The notes: a model not told the origin generated them from the letters alone. A stretch of DNA of 64,000 bases from Aegilops tauschii subsp. strangulata (GCF_002575655.3 NC_053037.3:142115207-142179206), one strand, 5' to 3'. Positions 1 to 10,810 are shown, counted from the stretch's first letter. Translations and numbers: made by a program.

Positions 1-398
1 CCTTACAGTGAAGGTAAAAGCCTACGTCCAGTTGAGATGCTATTGATTACGGTTTCGATGACCAGGGAGCTTAATCGCTATCCCAGGCTCTCGACGAGAT
101 CTTCCTTGTTCCTAAACCGCCGCCAGGTCGTCCCTTTATATAGAGAGGTTGACGCCCGGCGGCAATCAGAGTCCCGGCCGGCTCATAAGAGTGTCCGGCT
201 CGGACTCTCAACTATTCTTGCCTTACACTACAAGTTCCACCATAACGGCGGTCATAACTACGGGCCTTAAGCCATCTCCGGGTCTTAAGCCCATTATTGA
301 CCCAGCGTCTTTAAGCTCGGTACTGGGCTTCGCGTGATGACCATTATGAGTAACCCGGCCCCTCCTGGCGGGTGACTCTAAGGGTTATATCCTCAACA
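1..398 (-). mobile_element. Tat-type Gypsy LTR, partial, cut by window edge
   Basis: Read on the minus strand this starts at 398 with tgttgaggatata and contains a TATATAAA box (plus-strand 135-142). It ends in a stretch that aligns closely with the U5 side of the LTR at 24062-24587, including the shared words gtttcgatgaccagggag and ggttgacgcccg. It is a diverged relative in the opposite orientation. The internal part of the element, if present, lies left of the window, so a solo LTR cannot be excluded. ORFs here are LTR noise. Confidence 0.85.
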
Positions 399-640
399 GC
401 ATGGCAATTTTATTATTCAGATCATGGCAATTTTCCATGTGCGGTTGTATGTTATGATAAAAAATACAGAGCATGGAAATTTTATTTCTAAGAGCATGAC
501 ATTTTATTTAATGTCATGGAAATTTTATATTTAGATTATGGTAAATTTCTTTTGCTTTTTAACATTTTAATTTTGAATAATTCTCATCGAAAACTTAATA
601 CTTGTTGTCATGGCAACAAATTTGTCTTGTCACATCAACT
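399..640. repeat. AT-rich stretch with degenerate short repeats
   Basis: No gene is visible. The words catggcaatttta and catggaaatttta recur at irregular spacing, at least five times between 400 and 550, mixed with AT-rich sequence. This could be an eroded minisatellite or the remains of a MITE. Confidence 0.4.
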
Positions 641-649
641 TAAATTATA

Positions 650-810
650 CTCCCTCTGTTTCCAAATATAAGTATTTTTAGAGATTCTAACAAGTGACTA
701 CATACCAAGCAAAATAAGTGAATCCGCACTGTAAAATATATCTACATACATTCGTATGTTGTAGTCCATTTAAAATGCCAAAAAAGACTTATATTTAAGA
801 ACAGAGGGAG
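650..810. mobile_element. Stowaway MITE
   Basis: A 161-bp element with terminal inverted repeats that start ctccctctgtttccaaatat and end in the complementary ..acagagggag. It is flanked by TA dinucleotides at 648-649 and 811-812, the Tc1/mariner target duplication. It has no coding capacity. Confidence 0.85.
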
Positions 811-1090
811 TACAACCACAGATGCTAAAATACATTTGTTTTTTTTAATGTACCATGCAAATTTATGTACGTCCTTTTTTAGTTAGCTAGATGATACGCG
901 TGTTGCCGCAGAAGTCAGTTGCATTGTATTCACTGAAATATTTAGATTAATAATATCTGAACCAAAATTTAAAATACAAATGACTTATGGAGAATATCTA
1001 TTGGATATATAAATAGAATATAATGATAGAATGGAGATTTTTTTTCTATGCATGGTGGCATGTGGTGGTGGTTCTCAATATTAGTTAACA

Positions 1091-1249
1091 CTCCCTCTGT
1101 TTCTAAATATTTGTCGTTTTAGAGATTTTAACAAGTGACTACATATGAAGTAAAATGAGTGAATCTACATTCTAAAATATGTCTACACATCCGTATGTAG
1201 TAGTTCATTTGAAATCTTAAAAAAAACAACTATTTAAGAACTGAAGGAG
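1091..1249. mobile_element. Stowaway MITE, related to the one at 650
   Basis: It starts ctccctctgtttctaaatat and ends ..tatttaagaactgaaggag, with an interior clearly related to the 650-810 copy (shared agattttaacaagtgactac). The right terminus carries mismatches, so this is an older or diverged copy. Confidence 0.75.
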
Positions 1250-1373
1250 TATTAACTAATATTGAGACACGTATAACCTTGCAAAAAAAATGATATAAAT
1301 GAGACACGTATTACCTTAAAAAAACGGAGGGAGTATATAATCTCTTTCCCAAAAAAAAGGAGAAGATGATATA

Positions 1374-1719
1374 CTCCCTCCTTTTCAGTTTATAAGGCTC
1401 AAATCTAAAATCTCATCAACCAAGGCACATGGTGAGTGGAGGAATGTATCTCGTACTTTACAAAACTATCCAAACTAAATTGATGCATTAATTGGGATTA
1501 ATGGCAATGCATGCATTCTTGACTAGATAAGTAATAGCATCGATGCATGCATTCTTGACTGGATAAGTAATAGCATCGCATGCATTGGTGAGTTCTTTTT
1601 TAATTCTTGCATGCAAAGATTTAATGCGCCTTAGAATCTTAAAAGGAGATGGAGATGAGCCCTTTAAATCGGAAAAATGAAAAAATTGAGATAATCCCTA
1701 TAAACCGAAAAGGAGGGAG
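1374..1719. mobile_element. Stowaway-like MITE next to the SOUL gene
   Basis: Terminal inverted repeats ctccctccttttcagtttat (left) and ataaaccgaaaaggagggag (right) are flanked by TA at 1372-1373 and 1720-1721. The right end lies about 180 bp before the SOUL start codon, so part of the gene's proximal promoter may be MITE-derived. A 36-bp tandem duplication sits inside it. Confidence 0.75.
1507..1578. repeat. 36-bp tandem duplication inside a MITE
   Basis: Two adjacent copies, 1507-1542 and 1543-1578, each start atgcatgcattcttgact and end atagcatcg. They differ at one base (tagataag versus tggataag). Confidence 0.9.
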
Positions 1720-1900
1720 TATTATAGAACAGAAAAAACGTTTCTTTATTATTTTAAACCGAGTGATTTCTTCCGAACACAGTCTCCATTCCCCATCTTG
1801 GAGGGAGTACACTGTGCGCGCATCCGCTGCCCATTTCCCCCCTGGTCTCGGCAAGGCGAGAGCGAAGACTGACGCCGCAGCTGCCGGCGAGGCGAAGACC
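1697..1900 (+). promoter_or_regulatory. Probable core promoter and 5' leader of the SOUL gene
   Basis: The sequence cctataaaccg at 1697-1707 is the only TATA-like motif at a suitable distance from the ATG at 1901, and it lies in the right terminus of the MITE. The downstream leader is GC-rich and the ATG context, gaagaccATGGag, is favourable. The start of transcription is not visible in sequence alone. Confidence 0.35.
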
Positions 1901-4683
1901 ATGGAGCGGCAGCATCCGGCGGTGCCCTTGCTCCCCATCCTCCTCCTCCTCGCGCTGCTCTCGCCGGCCGCCCGTGGCTCGGAGTCGCCGCAGTACGCGA
2001 CGGTGCATGCGGAGTCGGACTTCGAGGTGCGGCGCTACCGCGACACCGTCTGGATGTCCGCCCCCTCCGACGACATCTCTTTCCACGTCGCCACCAAGCT
2101 CGGCTTCCACAGGTGATACGCTTCTCACCGTCCCCCCACGATCTTGCTTGGATCGTTACGGAATCACCTGATTGACTCACTGATTGATTCCTGTAAGCAC
2201 GCCGTCCTCTGGGTCCGCAGTCTGTCCAGATGCAATCCTATCATCCTTCGATTTAGGGCGGTGTCGATTTGTAATCCTCGCGTTCTTTTTATTTTTTGTG
2301 ATTTCCATCCTTCGATTTGTTCCGTTGGCGTGTCGATTCTTGCGTAGGGTTGGGGAATCGGGGAAGAAATGGATGACTTCTGGAAGAAATTGATGCGCAA
2401 GCTAGGGGGTCGCTGTCCCGTTTACCTTTCATCAGGATGCTAGTACATCTCAGCTGAGACATGGGAGCTGAGAAGCATGTCATCCTGAGTAGAGAGTGTG
2501 TTGCCATGCATAATTCTGCAAGTTGGCAGGAGAATCTGTAGCGCAAGGAAATGTAGGATCAGCCACCACTCCATGAGAATGGTTGAACCTCGGTTGTGAA
2601 TCACCTCGAGTATAGACAAGAGTTAACCATTCTTGTTGCAAAATTAAACAAACATAATCCATTTCTGACCTGATACAAGATATGTTAGTAGGAGTATATC
2701 TATAATCTGACTTTGCCGCTTTGATGTACTGTACTTATGAAACAGACCAGACTCCCAAATAGCTAGGCTATCTGCATTATGATAGGTCATAGGTCCAAAT
2801 AAGTATGTTATGTTTACTGCTACCCGTCCAGGGCTGTAGTCTGCATCAACACGAACAATTCATTGATTCTGCACTGCCCTGTTTCATTTAACCATACGTT
2901 AGAGGCTTTTCTTAATTCCAGGAACTGATATTAAGATCTTTGCCTCCATCTGCGAATAATTCGTGATGTATAACGGATCTTTTGATTTGTGAAATTGATA
3001 ACTCAAAGGGCCCAAACAATTGGATCGATCCCAAGTGTTGTTTCCACCTAGGTCTTGCAAAAGTTCAACTGATGTAATATATGGACTTTGCTAGCTCGTG
3101 AAATATAAAATTCCATTGCATGAGGTAATTGTTCACCAGCGGCATGTGAACTTACGACGGCATTACAATCTGCAAGTTATTTTGACACTTTTGTTTGTGG
3201 GGAAGTTATTTTAATTTCCAGCCTTCCAGGTAATGTACCATGTGCACATTTAGTTACATGAATTAAGTATATTGATGTTTGTCCATATTTTGCTCTCCAT
3301 TGTGCACTTATTTTTTTGAAATGAAAGGGGTTTCCCCCCGCCCCAACTTTTATTAAAGCCATGGCAAAACACACGAGCACTTAGACTGTTTAGCAGCGCT
3401 CAGCGACAACAAGAGTAGCTGCCACAGATCGAACAAACAGGGTTCTCAAATAAACTACCCTATTATTACATTCTCTACAGAGAGTTTTTTGATTGAAGGA
3501 GGGAGACCAGAAGGAGGTGCATACAAGAATAGATCAATTTACCACACAAAAGCACCCGCTTCAGTCCATATGTCCTTAGTTACTCTAGGCGATCCTAAGC
3601 AACTCCCCTCTTCGACGATCCAAAAGCCTTAAGCACTGGAGAAGAAGAGCACCCTGGACCTCGGTACATAGAATTTTCCATTGTCTGATCATCGCCCCCA
3701 CCAGATCTAAAACACAACGTATACTTCGCCATCTTCTCCCCTGAAAGACAATCATTGCGCAAAAGCCATAAGCTCCACAAGGTAGCAGAGGTAGCAGTAT
3801 TGAGAGCTTCACCATGTTTTTTCCTTTTCCAAAAGGAAGATAGCGATGTGAAAGAAACAGGTATCGGAATGTTAAAGCATTCAGCAATAATAGCCCAGAT
3901 CTTTTTAGCAACAATGCAATCAAAAAAGAGGTGTTGTATGGTTTCCAATTCACTACAAAAGACACATGTCATATCTTCAACATGCCTCCGCTTGGCTAGG
4001 TTATCTCTAGTCAGGCTCTTGTTATTGAACATCAGCCAAAGGAAAACATGAATGTTGGAAACAGGAAACATGCCTCCATTGTGCACATTTAGTTACATGA
4101 ATCAATGTATATTGATGTTTGTCCATGATTTGCTTTCCATTGCCCATTCTGAAAGTTTCCTGTCTGATGAATTTACCTACTGTGTCCAAATCCTATTATC
4201 ATATTCAGTGGCCCTGAACCTTTAATGTTGTCACTGATTTCTGGCAGGTTGTTCCAATACCTGATGGGCGCAAACCTGAACTCCTCCAGGATCAGTATGA
4301 CGACCCCTATCCTAACGAGCATCGTCCCAGGCGCGGGGCCTCTCCACTCTTCGGCCTACTTTGTCCGGCTCTACTTACCCTTAGAGTTCCAAGCTTCCCC
4401 TCCTGTCCCTCTCCCAGAACTGAACCTACATCCAGATAGGTGGCCAGGCCACTGCGTCGCTGTCAGGAGCTTCTCTGGCTACGCACGCGACCACAATGTG
4501 GTCGAGGAAGCTGAGAAACTCGCAGTGAGCTTGAGCCGGACACCGTGGGTGAACTCCACAGATCACCCTAGCAAGAACGCCTACTCCATTGCACAGTACA
4601 ACAGCCCCTTCCGCATCATCGGCCGTGTCAACGAGGTGTGGTTCGACGTCGACTGCAGATCTGCTGGTGTGGAGGCTTATTAA
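1901..4683 (+). CDS. SOUL/heme-binding family protein, secreted type (two exons)
   Basis: The gene model is join(1901..2112, 4248..4683), 215 residues. Exon 1 ends CACAG|GTGATA and exon 2 follows TTCTGGCAG, so the split codon AGG (Arg71) is restored in frame. Residues 1-26 form a hydrophobic, leucine-rich signal peptide ending near PAARG, which suggests entry to the secretory pathway. The mature part is a SOUL domain: the early strand is FEVRRYRDTVWMSA, the central family signature is SRISMTTPILTSIVPG, and the C-terminal half is a complete repeat of the barrel ending VNEVWFDVDC. SOUL proteins bind heme or other tetrapyrroles; the physiological role of plant members is not settled. The length suits the family and no damage is visible. 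The 2.1-kb intron contains a LINE fragment. This is the only intact host gene in the window. Confidence 0.88.
3241..3302. repeat. Left copy of a long direct repeat flanking the LINE fragment
   Basis: Starts tgtgcacatttagttacatg and matches 4080-4141 with a handful of mismatches over about 62 bp. It directly brackets the LINE fragment, so it is best read as an unusually long TSD. Confidence 0.8.
3308..4079 (-). mobile_element. 5'-truncated LINE fragment in the SOUL intron
   Basis: On the minus strand an open frame covers 4086-3595 with the reverse-transcriptase zinc-binding domain (zf-RVT) found near the C terminus of plant L1 ORF2: NIHVFLWLMFNNKSLTRDNL, then the Cys/His pattern CVFCSELETIQHLFFDC. 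The 3' end on the minus strand reaches an A-rich tail (tttttttgaaatg on the plus strand at 3311-3323). Only the last ~0.8 kb of the element is present, which is typical of abortive target-primed reverse transcription. Confidence 0.85.
4080..4141. repeat. Right copy of the long direct repeat
   Basis: Partner of 3241-3302; see that entry. Differences such as aattaagtat versus aatcaatgtat suggest the insertion is not recent. Confidence 0.8.
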
Positions 4684-5106
4684 AAATGCTCTCTGCAGTA
4701 TGCCATCACCATAAAACCAAGCGAAATGCGGCACCGTGTAAGCTGTGTAGCTTTGTATATATGTGACCTTTGGTTATCTGTATGCCTGTGATGAAGAAGT
4801 GACACAATGGATGTACCATTGCTCCATGTTGCGTGCTCAACTCAGAATGATCAACGCAACTCAGCTACTGTCGACCGAATGCAAAGTAACTACTAGTACT
4901 AAAGCTATGAAATGCCACTGCATTGTTCAGAGATATCTTCCAGAAAAATATACTGCTACCTTTGAGTGGAGGATCGATTCTCAAGATTCGGGATGAATCC
5001 GCCGAAAGAACTGGGTCATAAGATGTTTTTGTAAGCTAGTACATCAGTCCTAATCAACTCTATAGTCAGACAAGGATCAGTGCCTGTGCCTTCCACTCAA
5101 GATAAG
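4684..5106 (+). other. 3' UTR and downstream flank of the SOUL gene
   Basis: This stretch has no coding feature I can support. It holds the 3' UTR, but no canonical AATAAA is present, so the polyadenylation site cannot be placed. Confidence 0.5.
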
Positions 5107-6418
5107 AGCAACTCCAACGCGCCTCCCCAATTCATCCGCACGTGTCGGTTTCAATTGAAACGGACACAAAAGTCGGCCTAACGCACCGACCTAAACAGAC
5201 ACGCGTCTGCTTTTTGTCTGTCGAACGACCCATTCCAGGCTCAAATTTAGGCCTCATTTGCATCGGCGCGGACGCGTGCGACGCTCGCCTACTCCTTCCT
5301 CTGGTCTGCCAGTCGGTGGCACATAGGCTATTCTCTTCCTCCTATCGACAACTAGCACATCCGGCCGCCCTACCCCGTCGCCGCCGCCGCCCAGGCCAGC
5401 CGTCCGCGCCCACATACCTCCCCCACAACACGCCACCTTTCAACGTCACCGCCACCACCGCCTCTCCGCACCGCCATCGCAGCTTCCCCGACGTCGCCGC
5501 CAGCACCACCTCGCCCCCGCGCCCCCGGCCCTGCCTGAAGCGGTCAAAAGCGCAATGACCTTGCTCGTCTGACGTCGCCACGCTTGCCGGACGCTGCCAA
5601 GGCCTGCTACCAGGTCCAGGGGAGGCGTGTCGCTCTTCACCGACCAACTTCTTCAACAATGCCTGCAAGCTGTTTGACGGTTTGCCCGCAAGGTACAAAT
5701 GGACTCCGCTGACGAGTTCTTTTTTCACATTTTATTTTGCGACTCGGATGATTCTTCATCCGACGATGAGGAGCTTGTGGTTGCTATGTTGGTCGTCCAT
5801 GACCACCTTAGTAGGCAGCAGTCGATGTTCCGGGGCTCGGTCCCGGGGCACACTCCGGCGTTGAATCGTAACCGAGGGAGCGGCCATTTCCTACTCTGGA
5901 AGGACTACTTTGAGACACCCAACCCGCTCTTCAAACATCACCTATTCCTGCGTCGTTTCCGTATGGCTAGGCATGTTTTCAACCGTATCCAGGAGGGGGT
6001 GGTGGCATACGATAGGTATTTTGAGTGCAAGGAGGATGCCCTTGGAAAGATTGGCTTCTCCTCTTATTAGAAATGCACTGCAGCTATTCGGATGCTTGCA
6101 TGCGGAGTTCCCGGTGATGTCATTGATGAGTATGTCTGTATGAGCGAGTCCACGTGCCTCGAGTCCATGTATAGGTTCTGCAAGGCTGTGATAGCAATGT
6201 TTGGCCTAAGTACTTGAGAGAGCCAAATGTTGCAGATACAGCCCGCTTGTTGGCAATGAATGCCATCAGGGGCTTTCCGGGGATGCTTGGTAGCATAGAT
6301 TGTATGCACTGGGAGTGGAAGAACTGCCCTTCTGCTTGTCAGGGGCAGTATAGGGGCCATGTGAAAGCTTCCACCATCATACTCGAGGTCGTGGTTTCAC
6401 AAAATCTCTGGATTTGAT
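5107..6418 (+). mobile_element. PIF/Harbinger transposon, 3'-truncated
   Basis: The left end reads gagcaactccaacgcg, the usual Harbinger terminus, preceded by taa as the possible 3-bp TSD. A leader follows and then a transposase-like frame from 5699. Similarity stops near 6418, where the DDE domain is cut off. No right terminus is present. Confidence 0.7.
5699..6417 (+). pseudogene. Harbinger (ALP1-like) transposase, broken and truncated
   Basis: The first frame (5699-6070, 123 codons) has an acidic N terminus (DSDDSSSDDEELV) followed by the conserved region RMARHVFNRIQEGV and a stop (TAG) at 6068 after GFSSY, which fits a CAG-to-TAG change. The frame then shifts near 6205-6215 and resumes with LREPNVADTARLLAMNA. 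The nuclease region shows MLGSIDCMHWEWKNCP, containing the first catalytic aspartate. The other catalytic residues are missing because the gene ends near 6417. It cannot encode an active transposase. Confidence 0.8.
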
Positions 6419-6662
6419 TTCACTCTTGATGGAGATTCCCCCCGGCTCTCACGTCGCCCCTCTCAGGCTACACAGGAGCGGCCCCAAACCCTAGCCGCCA
6501 CCACCTCTCCTCCCTGCTCCCCCTCCCCGCCGCCACCCGAGGAGCCCGCCGGCTACCGTGCGTCTTCCGGTGAAGGTGGCGGCAAGGGTCTGCTGCCTCG
6601 TGCCGGTGTGAGGGGCTTTGGAAGCCAGGGCGGCGACCCTGGGTGGAGATGGCGGCGTTGAT
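6419..6662. other. GC-rich segment of unknown origin between two transposon fragments
   Basis: Rich in ccgcc and ggcggc words, resembling a 5' leader of a gene or LINE. It is bounded by the broken Harbinger element and the broken Copia leader. No ORF can be supported. Confidence 0.4.
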
Positions 6663-6860
6663 GACAGACACCCGCCAGCCACTTTTATGCAATACAAGCT
6701 GCATGTTAGTCAGTGGAATCAGTCTCTTGTGCGATGACAAGTAAGGTTGGCTTCATCCCACAATACCACCAAATCCAAAATAATAAAGGAGGTAAGAAAT
6801 CTGAACATCAACGGCCACAACTTCTTTGTGTTCTACCCGTGCATAACATCTACGCACAGA

Positions 6861-6877
6861 CCTAGCTCATGATGCCA
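6861..6877 (-). promoter_or_regulatory. Primer binding site of the BARE-like element
   Basis: The minus-strand sequence tggcatcatgagctagg directly follows the LTR end and matches the initiator-methionine tRNA 3' end as used by Copia elements, with one extra base. Confidence 0.7.
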
Positions 6878-7295
6878 CTGTTGGGTAACGTTACATGAAA
6901 ACCATTTTTTTCCTACGGAACACCCAAGATCTAATCTAGGAGATGCATAGAAATGAGAGGGGAGTTTGTCTATGTACCCTTGTAGACCAAAAGCGTAAGC
7001 GTATATAACGCGGTTGATGTAGTTGTACTCTTCACGATCCAATCACAATCCAGGCCGATCTAGCACCGAACGGACGACACCTCCGAGTTTAGTACACGTG
7101 CAACTCGGTGACGTCTCCTCCTCCTTGATCCAGCAAGCAAAGGGGGAGAAGTAGATAGGAACACAACCAACACGACGACGTGGTGGTGGAGTACCGGCAG
7201 GGCTTCGCTAAGCAAAACCGGAATGAGGAGAAGGGATAGATGAGGAGAGTTGCGGCTAGGCAAAGGGGTGAGCCCCTTCCCTTGCGCCTCCACCC

Positions 7296-7303
7296 TTTAT
7301 ATA
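7296..7303 (-). promoter_or_regulatory. TATA box in the BARE-like LTR
   Basis: TATATAAA on the minus strand, placed in the middle of the LTR as expected for the element's own promoter. Confidence 0.6.
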
Positions 7304-8617
7304 GGGGTGAGAGAGGGGTGCGCCAACCCCCAGCCCCTCCTCCAAGGAGGGGCCGGCAGCCAGGGGAGGGAACTTTCCTACCAAGGCAAGTGGGGCGCCC
7401 TCCCCTCTAGGGTTTCCCATCCCTAGCCGCATGGGCCTAAGGGTGGCTGGTGCGCCTGGCCCAATAAGTCCAGGGATCCTTCTCTTAGCCCATGCCGGCC
7501 TTTGAGATGTGATGGAACCCCTCATGGACTTCTGGACCCCTCCAAAATCCTCCAGAACCTTCTGGAAGCTTCTCGGTACATACTGGAAAAAACCGAACTT
7601 TTTGCGGAACCCCAAAATGACTTTTCATATATAAATCTTTACCTCCGGATCATTCTGAAGCTCGTCATGATATCCCGGATCACATCCGATACTCCGAACA
7701 ACATTCAGTCACCAACATCAATTATCCCAATACCACTCTAGCGTCATCGAACGTTAAGCGTGCGACCCTACGGGTTTGAGAATCATGTAGACATGTCCGA
7801 GACTCCTCTCCGATCAATAACCAATAGCTGGACCTGGATGCCCATATTGGTTCCTACATATTCCACGAAGATCTTTATCGGCTGAACCACGATGCCAAGG
7901 ATTTAGTTAATCTCGTATGCAATTCCCTTTGTCCGGCGATATGTTACTTGCCCGAGATTCAACCGTTGGTATCTCCATACCTAGTTCAATCTCGTTACCG
8001 GCAAGTCTCTTTACTCGTTCCATTATACAAGATTCCTGTGACTAAACACATTAGTCACGTGTTTGCAAGCTTCTTGTGATGTTGTATTACCGAGAGGGCC
8101 CGGAGATATCTCCCCGTCACACGAAGTGACAAATCCCAATCTCGATCCATGCAACCCAACAAATATCTTTGAAGATACCTGTAGAGCACCTTTATGATCA
8201 CCCAGTTACGAAGTGATGTTTGATAGCACATAAAGTATTCCTACGGTATCCGGGAGTGGCATGATCTCATGGTCTAAAGAACAGATACTTGACATTAGGA
8301 AAGCTACGACAAAGTGAACTTAGTGATACGATCCGATGCTAAGCTTACAGTTGAGTCTGTTCATCACATCATTCTTCTAATGATGTGATCCCGTTATCAA
8401 ACAACAACACATATCTATGGTTAGGAAATCTTAACCATCTTTGATCAATGAGCTAGTCTAGTAGAGGCTTATTAGGGACACAATGTTGTTTATGTATTCA
8501 CACATGTATTTAAGTTTCCTATCAGTACAATTCTAGCATGAATAATAAACATTTATCATGAACAAGGAAATATGATAATAACCAATTTATTAGTGCCTCT
8601 AGGGCATATTTCCAACA

Positions 8618-8937
8618 GACTCTTCCCCTCGGCCTTCATTCTCATGATCATATGTCTAATCTCTGTTTCAAATTTGCACTTCTACATATTATATTTTTCA
8701 ATTTAGAAGATTCTTTTGATCTCCTTTTGCGAATAGTTAACTGAATACTGAAAGGCGGTAATTTAATCGTTCGATTTTTTTTCTTTTTTAGCAATACAAA
8801 TCAAACTTGGCATTGACTTGACACAGGTTTGATCAGAACAATTGTTCTTGAATTTCTATATGGGATTATCAAATAAATGGTTCATATGATTTCCCACATA
8901 TAGTCCTCAAATAGAAGGGCAAGCCCATAGGAAAGCT
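8618..8937. other. Non-coding stretch without recognised features
   Basis: AT-rich sequence between the Copia LTR and the palindromic MITE; no ORF or repeat I can support. Confidence 0.5.
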
Positions 8938-8945
8938 AAGTGCAG

Positions 8946-9360
8946 GGGAAGTGAATTTTTTGCACCCGAGCTCAAATGAGCTCGGGTGAACAGTAAAATC
9001 AAAAAACGTTCAAGAAATGTTCCAAAAAATATGAATTTTCTTATGCCAAACTTTGACAAATGTTTTTAAGAGCTTGTAAAGTTTTATAATGAAATCATAT
9101 TTGTGAAAGTCGTGGCAAAAAAACAAAACCGATACTCTGAAAATGCTACTTTCGAAAGCATTTTGAAGCACTGATTTTGTTTGTTTTTACCATGACTTCC
9201 ACAAATATGATTTCATAATGAAATTTAGCAAACTCTTAGAACATTTGTCAAAGTTTTTCATAGAAAAAAAAAATCAGATTTTTGAATATTTTTTATATGT
9301 TTTTTCGAGTTACTGTTCATCCTGAGCTTATTTGAGCTCGTGTGTAGAAGGGGACTTCCC
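8946..9360. mobile_element. Long palindromic MITE with 8-9 bp TSD
   Basis: The element begins gggaagtgaattttttgcac and ends with the complementary ..aggggacttccc. Almost its whole length is an imperfect inverted repeat, with arms carrying gagctcaaatgagctc, caaactttgacaaatg and catatttgtg. The duplication aagtgcag(g) flanks it at 8938-8945 and 9361-9368. An 8-bp copy suggests hAT and 9 bp a Mutator origin; the extra g is shared with the terminus, so this is not resolved. Transcripts would fold into a hairpin. Confidence 0.8.
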
Positions 9361-9368
9361 AAGTGCAG

Positions 9369-9690
9369 GGCTCTTGTGATCTTGTCCGAAAGAAATGGCA
9401 GTACCATACAACGATCTCAAAATAACATGAAGTAAATGCATGTTGGTGCAGGCGTGCACCACACCATTACTCATTCTCACTTTCAACTATTAGCATACAT
9501 GCTTCAAAAATACAGTTGCACTGACTGCCTTTCGTATAAAATACAATCTATCTTCTAAAAAAATCTATCTAAAATACAGTTCTCCAAGCACCGTGTCGCT
9601 TCAAGGAATATCTAAAGAATATGTCCAAGTCATCCCGTGTACAAATAGAAACAATTTATGAAGAAAGATGAAATGATACAATAATTATGA
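9369..9690. other. Non-coding stretch without recognised features
   Basis: AT-rich; no ORF, terminal repeat or tandem array seen. Confidence 0.5.
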
Positions 9691-9752
9691 TACCCCTCCA
9701 ATCCATATTAATTGACGTTGATTTATAATAAAATATGGATAAAAGGGAGTAG
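9691..9752. mobile_element. Short Stowaway-like relic
   Basis: It begins tacccctccaatccatatta and ends aatatggataaaagggagta, giving short imperfect inverted ends bounded by TA. It is only about 60 bp, so an internal deletion is implied. Confidence 0.45.
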
Positions 9753-9848
9753 CAAAATCGCTTGTCTTTTGAAGTGTGAAAAAATGACCCTTCAGATGGA
9801 CATAGTTAAAAAAGGAAATAAGGGTAATATAAGTGTGTAGATCGAACC

Positions 9849-10535
9849 TTTTAGGCTAGTCATATTAAGAAGTAACTTAGACTACCAGCATGCATGTGTT
9901 AGACTACCCACAGTGGGAGTAACATAGGTGATAACATCACATTTATCTAGACAAAATAGATGACATGACAAGTAATTAATGATGAGAGAGAGGCATGGAG
10001 TAACATAACTAGTTACTAATCTATTTATTGATCAATAAATGAAGAGTTGATCAATAAATCATTTATTCCATGTTCCCTCCCACCAAACACTACATTTCCA
10101 ATCAATCTATTTATTGATCAATAAATGAAGAGTTGCATGACACCACACATATGTTACTCTCCACTGTAGAGGCTAGTAAACATAGACTAGTAATATAGTT
10201 ACTTCTCACTGTGGGTAGTATAAGTCTATATTACTACCTTAATAGTGGGTAGTGTCATAGATGCGATAACATAAGGAGTTTCATTTATTACTTTGTAGAC
10301 TCGTTACACTGGGAACCGCTATGTGATGGTAACATATTACGTTACTCCATTTGCATCTGTCCTCTTTAAGGCTGGTCATAGTGGAGAGTAACTTAGACTA
10401 GTAACATGCATATGTTACTAGTCTATGTTACTACCTTCATAGTGGGTAGTGTCATATACATGATAACATAGATGTTTTCATTTATTACTTTATAGACTCA
10501 TTTTGCATTGAGAAACGCTATGTGATGGTAAAATA
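9849..10535. mobile_element. Cluster of nested Tourist-like MITE fragments
   Basis: Several pieces of one MITE family overlap here. Recurrent words are ggctggtcatagtgg, agtaacttagactagtaac and ctatgtgatggtaa. The outer piece starts near 9852, and another related piece (roughly 9902-10168, ends cccacagtgggagtaac and ttactctccactgt) appears inserted in it. Inside lies a direct repeat, ctatttattgatcaataaat, once near 10021 and again near 10107. A further copy begins near 10372. Confidence 0.6.
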
Positions 10536-10538
10536 TTA

Positions 10539-10807
10539 GGCTGGTCATAGTGGTGGTATCTTAGATAGTATCATGCACATGGGAATAGCAAACACGCTGA
10601 TGTGGCAGAGAATGAAGAGAGAGAGGGTTAGAGTAACATAGGTAGATACCGTATCATGTTAAATGTAATGCTACTTTGTGTCATGCATGATAATAAATAA
10701 GGTCATCTATGATACTACTCTATGATACTATGCACTATAAAGGTAGTATCATACACTAGTATCATATGCATGATACTAGTATATGATAATCCCCACTATG
10801 AGTAGCC
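10539..10807. mobile_element. Tourist (PIF/Harbinger) MITE
   Basis: A complete 269-bp element starting ggctggtcatagtggtggta and ending ccccactatgagtagcc, flanked by TTA at 10536-10538 and 10808-10810. Non-coding. Confidence 0.85.
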
Positions 10808-10810
10808 TTA

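Larger units (their letters stand above)
2113..4247 (+). other. Single intron of the SOUL gene
   Basis: A GT-AG intron of 2,135 bp in phase 2. Apart from the antisense LINE fragment at 3308-4079 and its flanking repeats, I see no gene or recognisable repeat in it. The short ORFs inside are not supported. Confidence 0.85.
6663..8617 (-). mobile_element. BARE-1/Angela-like Copia element: 5' LTR plus start of the leader
   Basis: On the minus strand the LTR runs 8617 to 6879 (1,739 bp), starting tgttggaaatatgccctaga and ending cccaaca. A primer binding site follows, then about 200 bp of untranslated leader that stops abruptly near 6663. The leader resembles the one at 59954 onward (shared gttgatgttca and tggcgggtgtctgt words). 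Gag-pol and the second LTR are absent, so this is a truncated insertion, not a solo LTR. Confidence 0.9.

Noticed and set aside
1639..2180. Open frames on the minus strand over the SOUL first exon (for example 1749-2180)
   Set aside because: They are shadows of the GC-rich plus-strand exon and show no domain; the plus-strand SOUL protein with a matching splice site is far better supported.
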